Source: RPRB01 sp035543115 (GTDB lineage Bacteria > Myxococcota > Myxococcia > Myxococcales > Myxococcaceae). From it: DNA of 64,000 nt. The notes below the pieces were generated by a model. The model ran no database searches. It was not told the DNA's origin and worked only from the letters and a program-made list of their open reading frames with translations. This document shows, piece by piece, positions 36,058 to 43,838 of the stretch. The stretch covers positions 16,133-80,132 of the forward strand of contig DATKKF010000027.1 in the NCBI GenBank assembly GCA_035543115.1, written 5' to 3'. The translations under genes and the position numbers were made by a program. The stretch's first letter is position 1; every line of letters starts with the position of its first letter.

Positions 36058-37221
36058 TCAGGGCTGGCGCGCGGGCGTGGCGGTCCCCGCGGGGGGCAGC
36101 AGGCCCGCCGAGGACTCGGCGGCGGTCTTGAACACCGCGGGGCGCGCCCTGGGAGCCGGGGTGCCGCCATCGCCCCGCACCGCGGGCGCCGCGGCGGTGG
36201 CCTGCGCAGGCGCGGTCGCCGAGGCGGCGACGGGCGGCGCGGCGTTGCCGGTCGGTCCGGTGGCGACGCCGGCATCGGCGCCCTCGGTCGCCGAGAGGGT
36301 ACGCCTGGCCGCGGCGAGCCGGGCCTTCAGCATCGGGGTGAACTGCGAGGCGGGGTACATGCCCAGCGCTTCGCGGGCGACGGCGGCGGCCTGCTCGGGC
36401 TTCCCGCTCTGCTCGTAGGCCTGCGCGAGCAAGGTCATCGCCCACTCGCGGTTCTTGCTCCGCCGGTCCTTCTCCACGAACGTCTTGAGCGGGGCGATGG
36501 CCGGCTCGTACCTGTGCTGCTGGACCAGCGCGTTGCCTAGCATGAACGATGCCTCGAGCTGCTCGGGCTCCGAGGGCTGCATCGCCAGGAAGCGCGAGAG
36601 GTCCTCGCTGGCCGCCGCCCACTCGTTGCGGCGAAACGCGGCCTTGCCCCGGTCGAACGCGGTCTGCCCGAGCTCGTGCCGGAGGGCCGCAGCCCGGTCC
36701 GCCAGGGCCTGGCGCTCGAGAGGATCGAGCTTGCTCTGGTCCACCCGGGACAGCGCGGTGATTCCCTCCAGCCGCCGGTCACCGGGCAGCTCGGTCATCA
36801 TCCGGTAGGCGTCGGCGGCCGAGCGGCGTGCCGCAGCCACGGCGGCCTGGTCCGCGCGCTCCTTCTCGATGGACTGGGTGAGGGTCCTCAGCTCCGCGAC
36901 CGCCTTGTCCCGCTCGCCGTTGGCCGCGGAGGCCCGGGCCCCGGAGAGGAGCAGGGCCGCGGTGCCGACGAGGAGCGCGAACAGCGCATACGCTGCCGCC
37001 GAGGAGAGCATCTGCCGCCGCTCGAAGTCCTTCTGCCTCGCGCCGAACGCCTTCACCTCCGAGTGAAGCGTCTTCAGGAGGTTGTCGGTGCGGATGACGA
37101 GGTTGCGCCCCTCGATCACCTCGCGGCGGATGTCCGCCAGCTCTCGTTCCAGGTCCGTCCCCAACGTGTCCTCGCGTCCGACGGGTGAGCGGCTCCGAAC
37201 AGACCACCTCGGGGCCCGCAT
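36058..37221 (-). CDS. Membrane-anchored TPR protein
   Basis: About 387 aa. The N-terminal helical part (LERELADIRREVIEGRNLVIRTDN) is followed by a transmembrane segment (YALFALLVGTAALLLSGARASA) and a coiled coil. Tetratricopeptide-like repeats cover about 195-310 (GKAAFRRNEWAAASEDLSRFL, FMLGNALVQQHRYEPAIAPLKTFV, TLLAQAYEQSGKPEQAAAVAREAL). The C-terminal tail is low in complexity, Ala/Pro/Thr-rich. ATG 37221 is used; a TTG about 19 codons later has a GAGG ribosome-binding site and may be the real start. It lies 52 bp downstream of mutL. Probably a scaffold; the partner is unknown. Confidence 0.8.
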   Translation of the reverse strand: MRAPRWSVRSRSPVGREDTLGTDLERELADIRREVIEGRNLVIRTDNLLKTLHSEVKAFGARQKDFERRQMLSSAAAYALFALLVGTAALLLSGARASAANGERDKAVAELRTLTQSIEKERADQAAVAAARRSAADAYRMMTELPGDRRLEGITALSRVDQSKLDPLERQALADRAAALRHELGQTAFDRGKAAFRRNEWAAASEDLSRFLAMQPSEPEQLEASFMLGNALVQQHRYEPAIAPLKTFVEKDRRSKNREWAMTLLAQAYEQSGKPEQAAAVAREALGMYPASQFTPMLKARLAAARRTLSATEGADAGVATGPTGNAAPPVAASATAPAQATAAAPAVRGDGGTPAPRARPAVFKTAAESSAGLLPPAGTATPARQP

Positions 37222-37273
37222 TCCAAGCGCCGCTCGCTCGGCCCCCTGGTCGCGCGACGAGGGGGGTTCGGGC

Positions 37274-38971
37274 TCAGGCCAGCAGCGACAGCACCGCGCG
37301 TTCCTCGACGACCACCCGGCCATGTCGCACGCGAAGTCCCGGATCCGTCCCGTCGAGGGCGGCGAGCAGCTGGCGGATCTCGTCGGCGGACGGCTCCCGT
37401 CCTCCGGCCGAGGCGGCGCAGGCGAGGGCCGCGCGCACCTCGGCGGTTCCTTGCCCACCTTCGAGCGCGGCGACCGCGGCCTCGACCAGCGCTTCGGGTG
37501 GATGGCCGACCAGCGCCGGTGGAATCCCCACCAGGCGGAAGGCGTCCGGGCCGAACGGCTCGACGACGACCCCAGCCTCGGCGAGCGCCTCCCTCCGGGC
37601 GGACAGGCGTGCCTCCATCGCCGGCGTCAGGGCGAGCGCAGCGCCCAGCAGCGGGGCCTCGACCGGTGCCCCGGCCTCCCGCGCCAGGCGGTGCGCGACC
37701 ACGCGCTCGCGAGCGGCGTGCAGGTCGAGCAGCACCAGGGAGCCGCCGGGCCCCTCGCAGACCAGCGCCCTTCCCCGCAGCGTCCCCAGCGGGCGGAGCG
37801 ACACGAAGTAGCCGGGCGCGGGCGCGGCGTTGCGGTCGGGGAGAGCCTCGCCGTGGGCAGCCGGCCGGTCCTGGACCTCCGGGAGCGGCAGCGGAACCGC
37901 CGAGGCGCGGGAGAGGAACCGCTCCACGGCCGCGGCGTAGTCGACCGAGGGGCGGGCCGGCCTCGAGGGGCCGCTGGCGAGAGAGGCCCGGAGCACCGCC
38001 CGGGCGATGGCCGCCTGCACCGCGTCGGTCACCTCGGCGGCGTCGGCGAAGCGCACCTCGAGCTTCTGGGGATGCACGTTCACGTCGACGCGCGACGGCT
38101 CGATCTCCACGAACAGGACCCCCACCGGCTGCCGTCCGGTGGGAAGCGACGGCGCGAGCCCGCGGTGGACCGCGAAGTGGAGCGTGCGGTCGCGCACGTG
38201 GCGGCCATTGACGAAGACGTAGAGCGACCGCGCGGTGGAGAGGCTGAACTCCGGCGAGGCGATGACTCCGTGGACCCGGAGCCCGAGCCTTCGCTCCTCC
38301 AACGGGAGGAGGAACGGGGCCACCTCCGGCCCGAGCGCGGCGGCGATGCGCTCCTGGAGCTCACCCGGGCTCGCCGGAAGGACCCGGACGCTCCGCCCCT
38401 CGTGCTCCAGCCGGAAGGCCACCTCCGGGTGGGCGAGCGCCAGGCGCAGCACCGCCTCCTCCACGTGCTTCAGCTCGGTTTCGGCACGGCGGAGGAACTT
38501 GCGGCGGGCAGGCACCGCGCCGAAGAGATCCTCGACCCGGACCTGCGTGCCGGGCCGGGCCGCGGCAGGAGAGACCACGCTTTCCCCGTCTTCCACCCGG
38601 ACCTCGGTCCCCTCGGCCGCGCCGTGCAGGGCGGTGCGCAGGACCAGGCGCGACACCGAGGCGATGGCGGCGAGCGCCTCGCCGCGGAAGCCGAGGCTCC
38701 GGATCGCCAGGAGGTCCTCGGCAGTGCGGAGCTTGCTCGTGGCGTGGCGGCGGAGGCTCAGGAGCGCGTCCTCGGGGGACATGCCGGATCCGTCGTCCGT
38801 CACCTCGATGAGCCGGGTCCCGCCGCCCTCGATGGACACGCGGATGGAGTGCGCCCCGGCGTCGAGCGCGTTCTCCCCGAGTTCCTTCACCACCGAGGCC
38901 GGGCGCTCGACCACCTCGCCGGCGGCGATCTGGTCGATGAGCGCGTCGCTGAGCACGGCGATGGTCGGCAT
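37274..38971 (-). CDS. mutL: DNA mismatch repair protein MutL
   Basis: 565 aa. The GHKL ATPase domain has IAAGEVVERPASVVKEL, ENALDAGA, DDGSGM and the GFRGEALAAIASVS lid. The transducer domain carries FVNGRHVRDRT and VDVNVHPQKLEVRF. The linker is short, about 340-385. In the C-terminal dimerisation domain the nuclease motif DQHA-x2-E-x4-E reads DLHA-x2-E-x4-H, so the nicking activity found in MutH-less bacteria may be missing. ATG 38971 opens the conserved N-terminus; the frame continues open far upstream, but that part is not MutL. Divergent from the SDR gene across 132 bp. Confidence 0.95.
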   Translation of the reverse strand: MPTIAVLSDALIDQIAAGEVVERPASVVKELGENALDAGAHSIRVSIEGGGTRLIEVTDDGSGMSPEDALLSLRRHATSKLRTAEDLLAIRSLGFRGEALAAIASVSRLVLRTALHGAAEGTEVRVEDGESVVSPAAARPGTQVRVEDLFGAVPARRKFLRRAETELKHVEEAVLRLALAHPEVAFRLEHEGRSVRVLPASPGELQERIAAALGPEVAPFLLPLEERRLGLRVHGVIASPEFSLSTARSLYVFVNGRHVRDRTLHFAVHRGLAPSLPTGRQPVGVLFVEIEPSRVDVNVHPQKLEVRFADAAEVTDAVQAAIARAVLRASLASGPSRPARPSVDYAAAVERFLSRASAVPLPLPEVQDRPAAHGEALPDRNAAPAPGYFVSLRPLGTLRGRALVCEGPGGSLVLLDLHAARERVVAHRLAREAGAPVEAPLLGAALALTPAMEARLSARREALAEAGVVVEPFGPDAFRLVGIPPALVGHPPEALVEAAVAALEGGQGTAEVRAALACAASAGGREPSADEIRQLLAALDGTDPGLRVRHGRVVVEERAVLSLLA

Positions 38972-39103
38972 GTCGCTCAGCGCTCGAGGACGAGCAAACG
39001 CACGACCCGAGGATATCCCGCTCTCCATCCCGCCGGGCTGGGGACTGCCCTCCGGCGTCATCTCTTCCCCTCGCGGCCCCGACGGGGTACATGCCCCCCG
39101 GGG

Positions 39104-40057
39104 ATGGGGCAAGAGCGCGGCAGTTCCCTCCGGGTCGCGATCACCGGCCCGACCAGCGAGTTCGGAGCGCTGCTCCTGCCGAAGCTGCTCGCCGAGCCGC
39201 GCATCGAGCAGCTCCTGACCTTCGGCCCCCGGCCGGTGAGCGGCGCCCGGCTGGTGCACCACCGCGTGGACCTGACCCGGTGGGACGTGGAGTCCGAGCT
39301 GGAGAGCGTGCTCTCCCGCGCGCCGGTGGACGTCCTGTACCACCTGGCCTTCCTGCAAGGCCGGACGCGCGGCGCGGCGTTCGCCCACGAGCTGGAGGTC
39401 ATCGGGACGCTGCACACCCTGGCGGCGGCGGTGCGCGCCGGCGTGCGCCACGCGGTGGTGCCGTCGACCACCGCCGTCTACGGCGCCCGCCCCGGCAACC
39501 CGGTGCTGCTCGGCGAGGACGCGCCGCTGCACGGCTGTCCCGGGAGCCGCTTCGTCACCGACCGGGTGGAGGTCGAGCGGCAGCTCATGGCTTTCCGCCG
39601 GGACCATCCGGGCGTGGGGCTCACGGTGTTGCGCTTCGCCCCGGTGCTCGGTCCGACGGTGGACAACCCCGCCACCCGCTACTTCCGCCGCCCGCTGGTA
39701 CCGACCTTGCTCGGGTTCGATCCACTGTGGCAGGCGGTCCACGAGGAGGACGCCCGCAAGCTTCTCCTGAGGATTCTCGACCGGCCGGTGAGCGGGACGT
39801 TCAACGTGGTGAGCGACGACGTGCTCCCGCTCTCGTCCCTGATCCGCCTCGCCGGGACGATGCCGCTGCCGATGCCCACACCGGTGGCCCGGGCGATGCT
39901 CCGGGCCCTCAACTCGGCCGGAATCACTGCGACGCCCGGCGCGCTCCTCGATTACCTTCACTACTCCTGGGTGGCGGACGGGACCCGGGCGCGCACCACG
40001 CTCGGCTTCCGGCCGCGCTTCGGGTCGCGTGAGGCCGCGGCCTCGGTGAGGAGCTGA
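39104..40057 (+). CDS. NAD-dependent epimerase/dehydratase-like SDR protein
   Basis: 317 aa, extended SDR fold: LRVAITGPTSEFGALLLPKLL (a loosened TGxxGxxG nucleotide site), YHLAFLQG, VPSTTAVYG, and LTVLRFAPVLGP. The YxxxK active-site pair is not seen at the expected place (SRFVTDRVEVE has Phe and Arg), so it may bind nucleotide without oxidoreductase activity. ATG 39104 is preceded by GGGG. It starts a run of plus-strand genes with the acyltransferase 6 bp later. Substrate unknown; perhaps nucleotide-sugar or lipid related. Confidence 0.82.
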   Translation: MGQERGSSLRVAITGPTSEFGALLLPKLLAEPRIEQLLTFGPRPVSGARLVHHRVDLTRWDVESELESVLSRAPVDVLYHLAFLQGRTRGAAFAHELEVIGTLHTLAAAVRAGVRHAVVPSTTAVYGARPGNPVLLGEDAPLHGCPGSRFVTDRVEVERQLMAFRRDHPGVGLTVLRFAPVLGPTVDNPATRYFRRPLVPTLLGFDPLWQAVHEEDARKLLLRILDRPVSGTFNVVSDDVLPLSSLIRLAGTMPLPMPTPVARAMLRALNSAGITATPGALLDYLHYSWVADGTRARTTLGFRPRFGSREAAASVRS

Positions 40058-40063
40058 CGAGCG

Positions 40064-41512
40064 ATGGGCAGCAGGCGCGTCCTGGGGAACGACCCCTTCC
40101 AGCGTGGCGCGGCGGAGCGGACGCCGGCCACCGCGCCTGCTTCCGCGAACACCACGCCGCCCGAGGCCTCCGCGGCACCCGGAGCGGAACCCGTCGTGCC
40201 CGAGCGACCGCCCGCGGAGAGCCAGGGCGGGGCCGGCAAGCGCTCGGCCAGGGGTTCCCCGAAACGGCCCGGGTCCAGGAAGGCGGCGGCCGCACGCCCG
40301 AAGGAGGCCCCGAGCCGGGGCGAGAAGGCGCCGACGGCCGCCGGGCCCGCCCTGCCCCCTCAAGTCCCGCTCAGCTCCTCGGTGGTCGCCGAGCCGGGCC
40401 CCTCCGCCGGACCTCCGACGCCGCCGACTGCCCCGGGCGCACCGCCCCACCGCGCCGAGGCGGCGACCCAGTCCCCGACAGGTCCACTGGCCGAGCTGGG
40501 CCACACTGCTTCGCAGGAACCTCCCCCGCCCCGGGCACCGGGAGCTCCCACCCTGACCTGGACTCCCTTGCCCGGGGACGCCGCGCAGGGGACGGAGTTG
40601 CCGCGGCGCGAGCTCGGCCGGGCCGCCGAGGGGGGGGAGGTCGCCGGCACGACCGCCACCGCGTCGCTGATCGAGGCGCTCCGCGAGGCGCCCGGGCTCC
40701 TGGCCGAGGCCTGGTCGGCCATCGAGGCCGCCGTTCGGGCCATCCGGGCAGGGCTGGGGACGGCCGGGGGCGAGCAGCTCGACGTCTACGGTCGCGACGC
40801 CCGGCTCAGCGAGGCGGTCGCCCCGCTGCTCGACTTCCTCTACAGCCGCTGGTTCCGGGTGGAGGTGGAGGGAGCGGGCCACGTCCCTGCCGGGGGCGCG
40901 CTGCTCGTCGCCAACCACTCCGGGGCGCTGCCGCTCGACGGCCCGATGCTGCACGAGGCGCTGCGGCGGGAGCGCCCCGAGCTCCCGGAGGCACGCTGGC
41001 TCGCCGAGGACCAGGTCTTCTACGCCCCGCTGCTGGGGACCCTGTTCAACCGGCTCGGCGCGGTGCGGGCCTCCCCGGACAGCGCCACCCGTCTTCTCGC
41101 CGAGGGCCGGCCGGTCCTCATCTTCCCCGAGGGCATCCAGGGCATCGGGAAGCCGTTCCGCGACCGCTACCGGCTCCAGCGCTTCGGACGGGGCGGTTTC
41201 GTCAAGCTGGCGCTCCGGACGCGGCGACCCATCCTCCCGGTGGCGATCATGGGGGCGGAGGAGACACTGCCGCTCCTGGGCAAGCTCCCCGGTGGGCTCC
41301 TCGGCGTCCCCTACGTCCCGGTCAGCCCGCTCGGACCGCTCCCGCTCCCGGCCAAGTGGCGCATCCGCATCGGTGAGCCCATCCAGGTGCCGTCGGGGGC
41401 GAAGGAGACCGACCTCTCGGTGGTCGAGTCGCTGGTGGAGGCGACGCGGAGCACCATCGAGCACATGCTGCGCGAGCTGCTCGGGGCGCGCGGCGGCATC
41501 TTCCTCGGGTAA
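40064..41512 (+). CDS. PlsC-type acyltransferase with long disordered N-terminus
   Basis: 482 aa. About 200 N-terminal residues are Ala/Pro/Arg/Gly-rich and low in complexity. From about 265 onward it is a phospholipid/glycerol acyltransferase: the HX4D motif is in VANHSGALPLD, followed by FNRLGAVRASPD, IFPEGIQGIGKPF and PILPVAIMGAEE. The enzyme probably acylates lysophosphatidic acid or a related lipid. Whether the N-terminal segment localises the enzyme is unknown. It begins 6 bp after the SDR gene, so the two are likely cotranscribed. Confidence 0.88.
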   Translation: MGSRRVLGNDPFQRGAAERTPATAPASANTTPPEASAAPGAEPVVPERPPAESQGGAGKRSARGSPKRPGSRKAAAARPKEAPSRGEKAPTAAGPALPPQVPLSSSVVAEPGPSAGPPTPPTAPGAPPHRAEAATQSPTGPLAELGHTASQEPPPPRAPGAPTLTWTPLPGDAAQGTELPRRELGRAAEGGEVAGTTATASLIEALREAPGLLAEAWSAIEAAVRAIRAGLGTAGGEQLDVYGRDARLSEAVAPLLDFLYSRWFRVEVEGAGHVPAGGALLVANHSGALPLDGPMLHEALRRERPELPEARWLAEDQVFYAPLLGTLFNRLGAVRASPDSATRLLAEGRPVLIFPEGIQGIGKPFRDRYRLQRFGRGGFVKLALRTRRPILPVAIMGAEETLPLLGKLPGGLLGVPYVPVSPLGPLPLPAKWRIRIGEPIQVPSGAKETDLSVVESLVEATRSTIEHMLRELLGARGGIFLG

Positions 41513-41523
41513 CGTTCGGGTCC

Positions 41524-41820
41524 GTGGCCTTCCGGGAACCGACTCCTCTGGCGGCGTTGCTCCCCGACGTGCTCGGGCGCCTGGTGCGCGACGGCCAGGG
41601 AGCGGCGGCGCTCGCGGCGCTCTGGCCGCGCATCCAGGGTGCAGTCATCGGGGCGCAGAGCCTGCCGGTGGAGCTGCGGGACGGTGTGCTCCGCGTCGAC
41701 GTGCGCGGCGCCACCTGGCGGGCGACGCTCGAGGCGCAGGAGGCCGTCCTCCGCGAGCGCTGGAACGCCGCGGTGGCCACCGCTCCGGTCCGTCGCATCG
41801 AGTTCCGCCTCGCCCCGTGA
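41524..41820 (+). CDS. DUF721/DciA-like protein
   Basis: 98-aa protein of the DUF721 family, whose member DciA helps load the replicative helicase DnaB in many bacteria. Recognised from AALWPRIQGAVIGAQSLPVELRDG and LRVDVRGATWRATLEAQEAVL. GTG start. It is a minimal version of the domain and lacks extra C-terminal segments. Its stop overlaps the GTG of the next gene by 4 nt. The genomic context is not replication-specific, so whether it acts with DnaB is inferred from the family. Confidence 0.85.
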   Translation: MAFREPTPLAALLPDVLGRLVRDGQGAAALAALWPRIQGAVIGAQSLPVELRDGVLRVDVRGATWRATLEAQEAVLRERWNAAVATAPVRRIEFRLAP

Positions 41821-43328
41821 GTCTCCTCCTCTCCCTGGTGCTGCTCGCCGCGCCCGGCCCGGCCGGGGTCCCCCCGCCCGCGTCCGAGCTCGCCGATGCC
41901 GAGGGGAAGGCGCTGCTCCACGTCCGCCAGGCCTTCGAGCGCGTGGGGCGCTCGTCGCCGGTGGGTGACCCCGCGCTGACCCAGGCCGCGCGGACCCTAG
42001 CCCGCGAGGCCCTGCTCTCCACGTCGGAGGCGGCGAGCGGCATGCGGATCGGCCTCGCGGTCTCCGAGGCCGGCGGCTGGGACCCCAACCCTCGGCTGGT
42101 GCTCATCCGGAGCTGGCCGACCCAGACGACCCTCCAGGCTTTTCTCCAGCGGAGCGACTTCACCTCCGAGCCCGCCACGCACGCCGGGATGGCGCTCGCG
42201 GCCGACGACGACCACACGGTGCTCGCGTTGCTCCTGGCCGACCGGAAAGCGATGGTGCAGCAGTTCCCGCGCAAGGTGGAGAGGGTGCCCGCGCGACAGC
42301 GGCTGTGCTTCGAGCTCCGGGCGCCGCTGGGCCACCCGTCGATCTTCGTCACCCGGCCTTCGGGCGCGGTGGACCGCCTGACGGACATCTCGGGGCACGG
42401 CGCGAGCTTCTGCGCCCCGGTGGCCTTCCAGGTGAACGGCCGGCACGCGCTTGAGGTTCTGGGCGACGGAGCGGAGGGGCCGGAGGTCGCCGCGATGTTC
42501 TCGGTGGACGTCGGCCCCCCGGTGGCGTCCATGGCAGCGGGGCCTCCCGGAGGGCCGGAGCCCGCCTCTCCGGCCGAGGCGAGGGCGCGGCTCCTGGCGC
42601 GGGTGAACGCGCTGCGCGAGGGCGCGGGAGTCCCGGTGGTCCAGCCGGATGTCCGGCTGGACGCGGTGGCCCAGGCCTACGCCGACCGGATGGCCACCCA
42701 GCGCTTCTTCGCCCACGTGTCGCCCGATGGCGATGCGCTCCCGGACCGGCTGGAGCAGGCCGGGTACCCGTACCAGGCCGCGGGCGAGAACCTGGGCATG
42801 GCCTCGGGGCCGCTCGCGGCGCACGCCGCCATCGAGGAGAGCCCCGGGCACCGGAAGAACCTGCTCGACCCGGCGTTCGAGCGTGTCGGCTTCGGGCTCG
42901 CCCGGCAGCCCGGCGACGGCGGCTCCGAGGTGCTCGTCGTCGAGCTGCTGGCGACGCCGGCGAAGTCCGGCGTGGACCCGGTAGCGAGCGCCTATGCCCG
43001 GCTCACCGCCGAACGCGCGGCGCTGAGGCTCCCGGCACTGGAGCGGAACGCGGCGCTCGAGGACATCGCCGTCCGTCAGGCCCGGGCGGCGCTGACCCGC
43101 GACGACCCGAGGGCGCCGGACATCGATGGCCAGGTCTTCGGGGCGCTCTCCGAGGCGAAGACCGCCTCGGCGGACCTGTACGTGGCCCGCGACCTCTCGG
43201 CGCTGCCGCCCTCGCGGGGGCTTCGCGACGCGCGCTACTCGCTGGTGGGCATCGGCGCGGTGCGCGGCGACTCGCCAACCTACGGGAAGGGGCGCTACTG
43301 GGTGGTGGTCATCTACGCCGGGCTGTGA
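41817..43328 (+). CDS. Exported CAP/SCP-domain protein, possibly three tandem CAP-like units
   Basis: 503 aa with an N-terminal signal-like stretch (SLLLSLVLLAAPGPAG). The middle unit (about 250-375) is a clear CAP domain: LLARVNALREGAGV, RFFAHVSPDGD, AGENLGMAS and ESPGHRKNLLD, with the expected His and Glu residues. The flanking segments look like degenerate CAP copies: the N-terminal one has DPALTQAARTLAREALL and an HAGMALAADDDHT end, and the C-terminal one has NAALEDIAVRQARAAL with YSLVGIGAVRGDSPTYG. Bacterial CAP proteins are secreted and mostly uncharacterised. GTG start overlaps the DUF721 gene. Confidence 0.82.
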   Translation: MSLLLSLVLLAAPGPAGVPPPASELADAEGKALLHVRQAFERVGRSSPVGDPALTQAARTLAREALLSTSEAASGMRIGLAVSEAGGWDPNPRLVLIRSWPTQTTLQAFLQRSDFTSEPATHAGMALAADDDHTVLALLLADRKAMVQQFPRKVERVPARQRLCFELRAPLGHPSIFVTRPSGAVDRLTDISGHGASFCAPVAFQVNGRHALEVLGDGAEGPEVAAMFSVDVGPPVASMAAGPPGGPEPASPAEARARLLARVNALREGAGVPVVQPDVRLDAVAQAYADRMATQRFFAHVSPDGDALPDRLEQAGYPYQAAGENLGMASGPLAAHAAIEESPGHRKNLLDPAFERVGFGLARQPGDGGSEVLVVELLATPAKSGVDPVASAYARLTAERAALRLPALERNAALEDIAVRQARAALTRDDPRAPDIDGQVFGALSEAKTASADLYVARDLSALPPSRGLRDARYSLVGIGAVRGDSPTYGKGRYWVVVIYAGL

Positions 43329-43329
43329 G

Positions 43330-43343
43330 CCTGGGTTGCCAGG
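43330..43343. terminator. Weak hairpin between convergent genes
   Basis: CCTGG and CCAGG around a 4-nt loop just after the CAP-protein stop and 5 bp before the end of the convergent Cys-rich gene. The stem is only 5 bp and no T-tract follows. Confidence 0.25.
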
Positions 43344-43347
43344 GGCG

Positions 43348-43581
43348 TCAGATGGCGCGGCGCTGGGTGGCGTACGCCTCGATGCCCAGCGCGGGCGCGG
43401 CCACCGTGGCGCAGAGCGGGCACTTGACGCAGGTGAAGCTCTGCCAGCCCCGCCGCACCGCCTCGTCCAGGCAGTGGTCGTAGTGGGCGCAGTTCAGGTT
43501 GCGGTGGACCTCGACGCCTGCACGCTTGGGTCCTGCCTCAGGGTTGATCGTCTGAGGCAGGTCGGTCGGGCACGGTTTCAT
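43348..43581 (-). CDS. Cysteine-rich small protein (putative zinc finger)
   Basis: 77 aa with Cys at 4, 31, 37, 51, 54 and 57, arranged as CAHYDHC and CVKCPLC, probably a small zinc or metal centre. The core N-CAHYDHC-LDEAVRRGWQSF-CVKCPLC resembles a short family seen in deltaproteobacteria, but I know no function. ATG 43581 is chosen; the open frame reaches further upstream without this pattern. A near-perfect palindrome lies about 95 bp upstream in the divergent region. Confidence 0.68.
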   Translation of the reverse strand: MKPCPTDLPQTINPEAGPKRAGVEVHRNLNCAHYDHCLDEAVRRGWQSFTCVKCPLCATVAAPALGIEAYATQRRAI

Positions 43582-43674
43582 CGGCGAGTCTCCGCGAAGA
43601 CGTCGAGATGGGCGTCGAGGGGGCGTGCTGGACGCGTACTGAGCTGACCGGTCCTGGAAATCTTCCCCTCGCCT

Positions 43675-43692
43675 CTCCGGGCGGGCCCGGAG
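43675..43692. promoter_or_regulatory. Palindrome in the divergent promoter region, operator-like
   Basis: CTCCGGGC-GG-GCCCGGAG, a perfect 8-bp inverted repeat in the 257-bp gap (43582-43838) between the Cys-rich protein and the lytic transglycosylase. It could be a protein-binding site or a terminator stem. Nothing else was recognised in this gap. Confidence 0.35.
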
Positions 43693-43838
43693 TCCGCGGT
43701 GGTTTATGCGGTGCCACATTCCGATGTCAAACCAGGCTCGGCGCGGTGCTCGCACCTCACCCTGCGCGTTGCACGCAATCCCGCGAACCCACGGGGGGGA
43801 CAAGGGTCGGCGGGGCGTGAGAGCATGCGCCTCACCTC

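Noticed and set aside
37274..41464. MutL reading frame extending about 830 codons upstream
   Set aside because: The upstream part is opposite the SDR and acyltransferase genes and has no domain; the MutL N-terminus begins at 38971.
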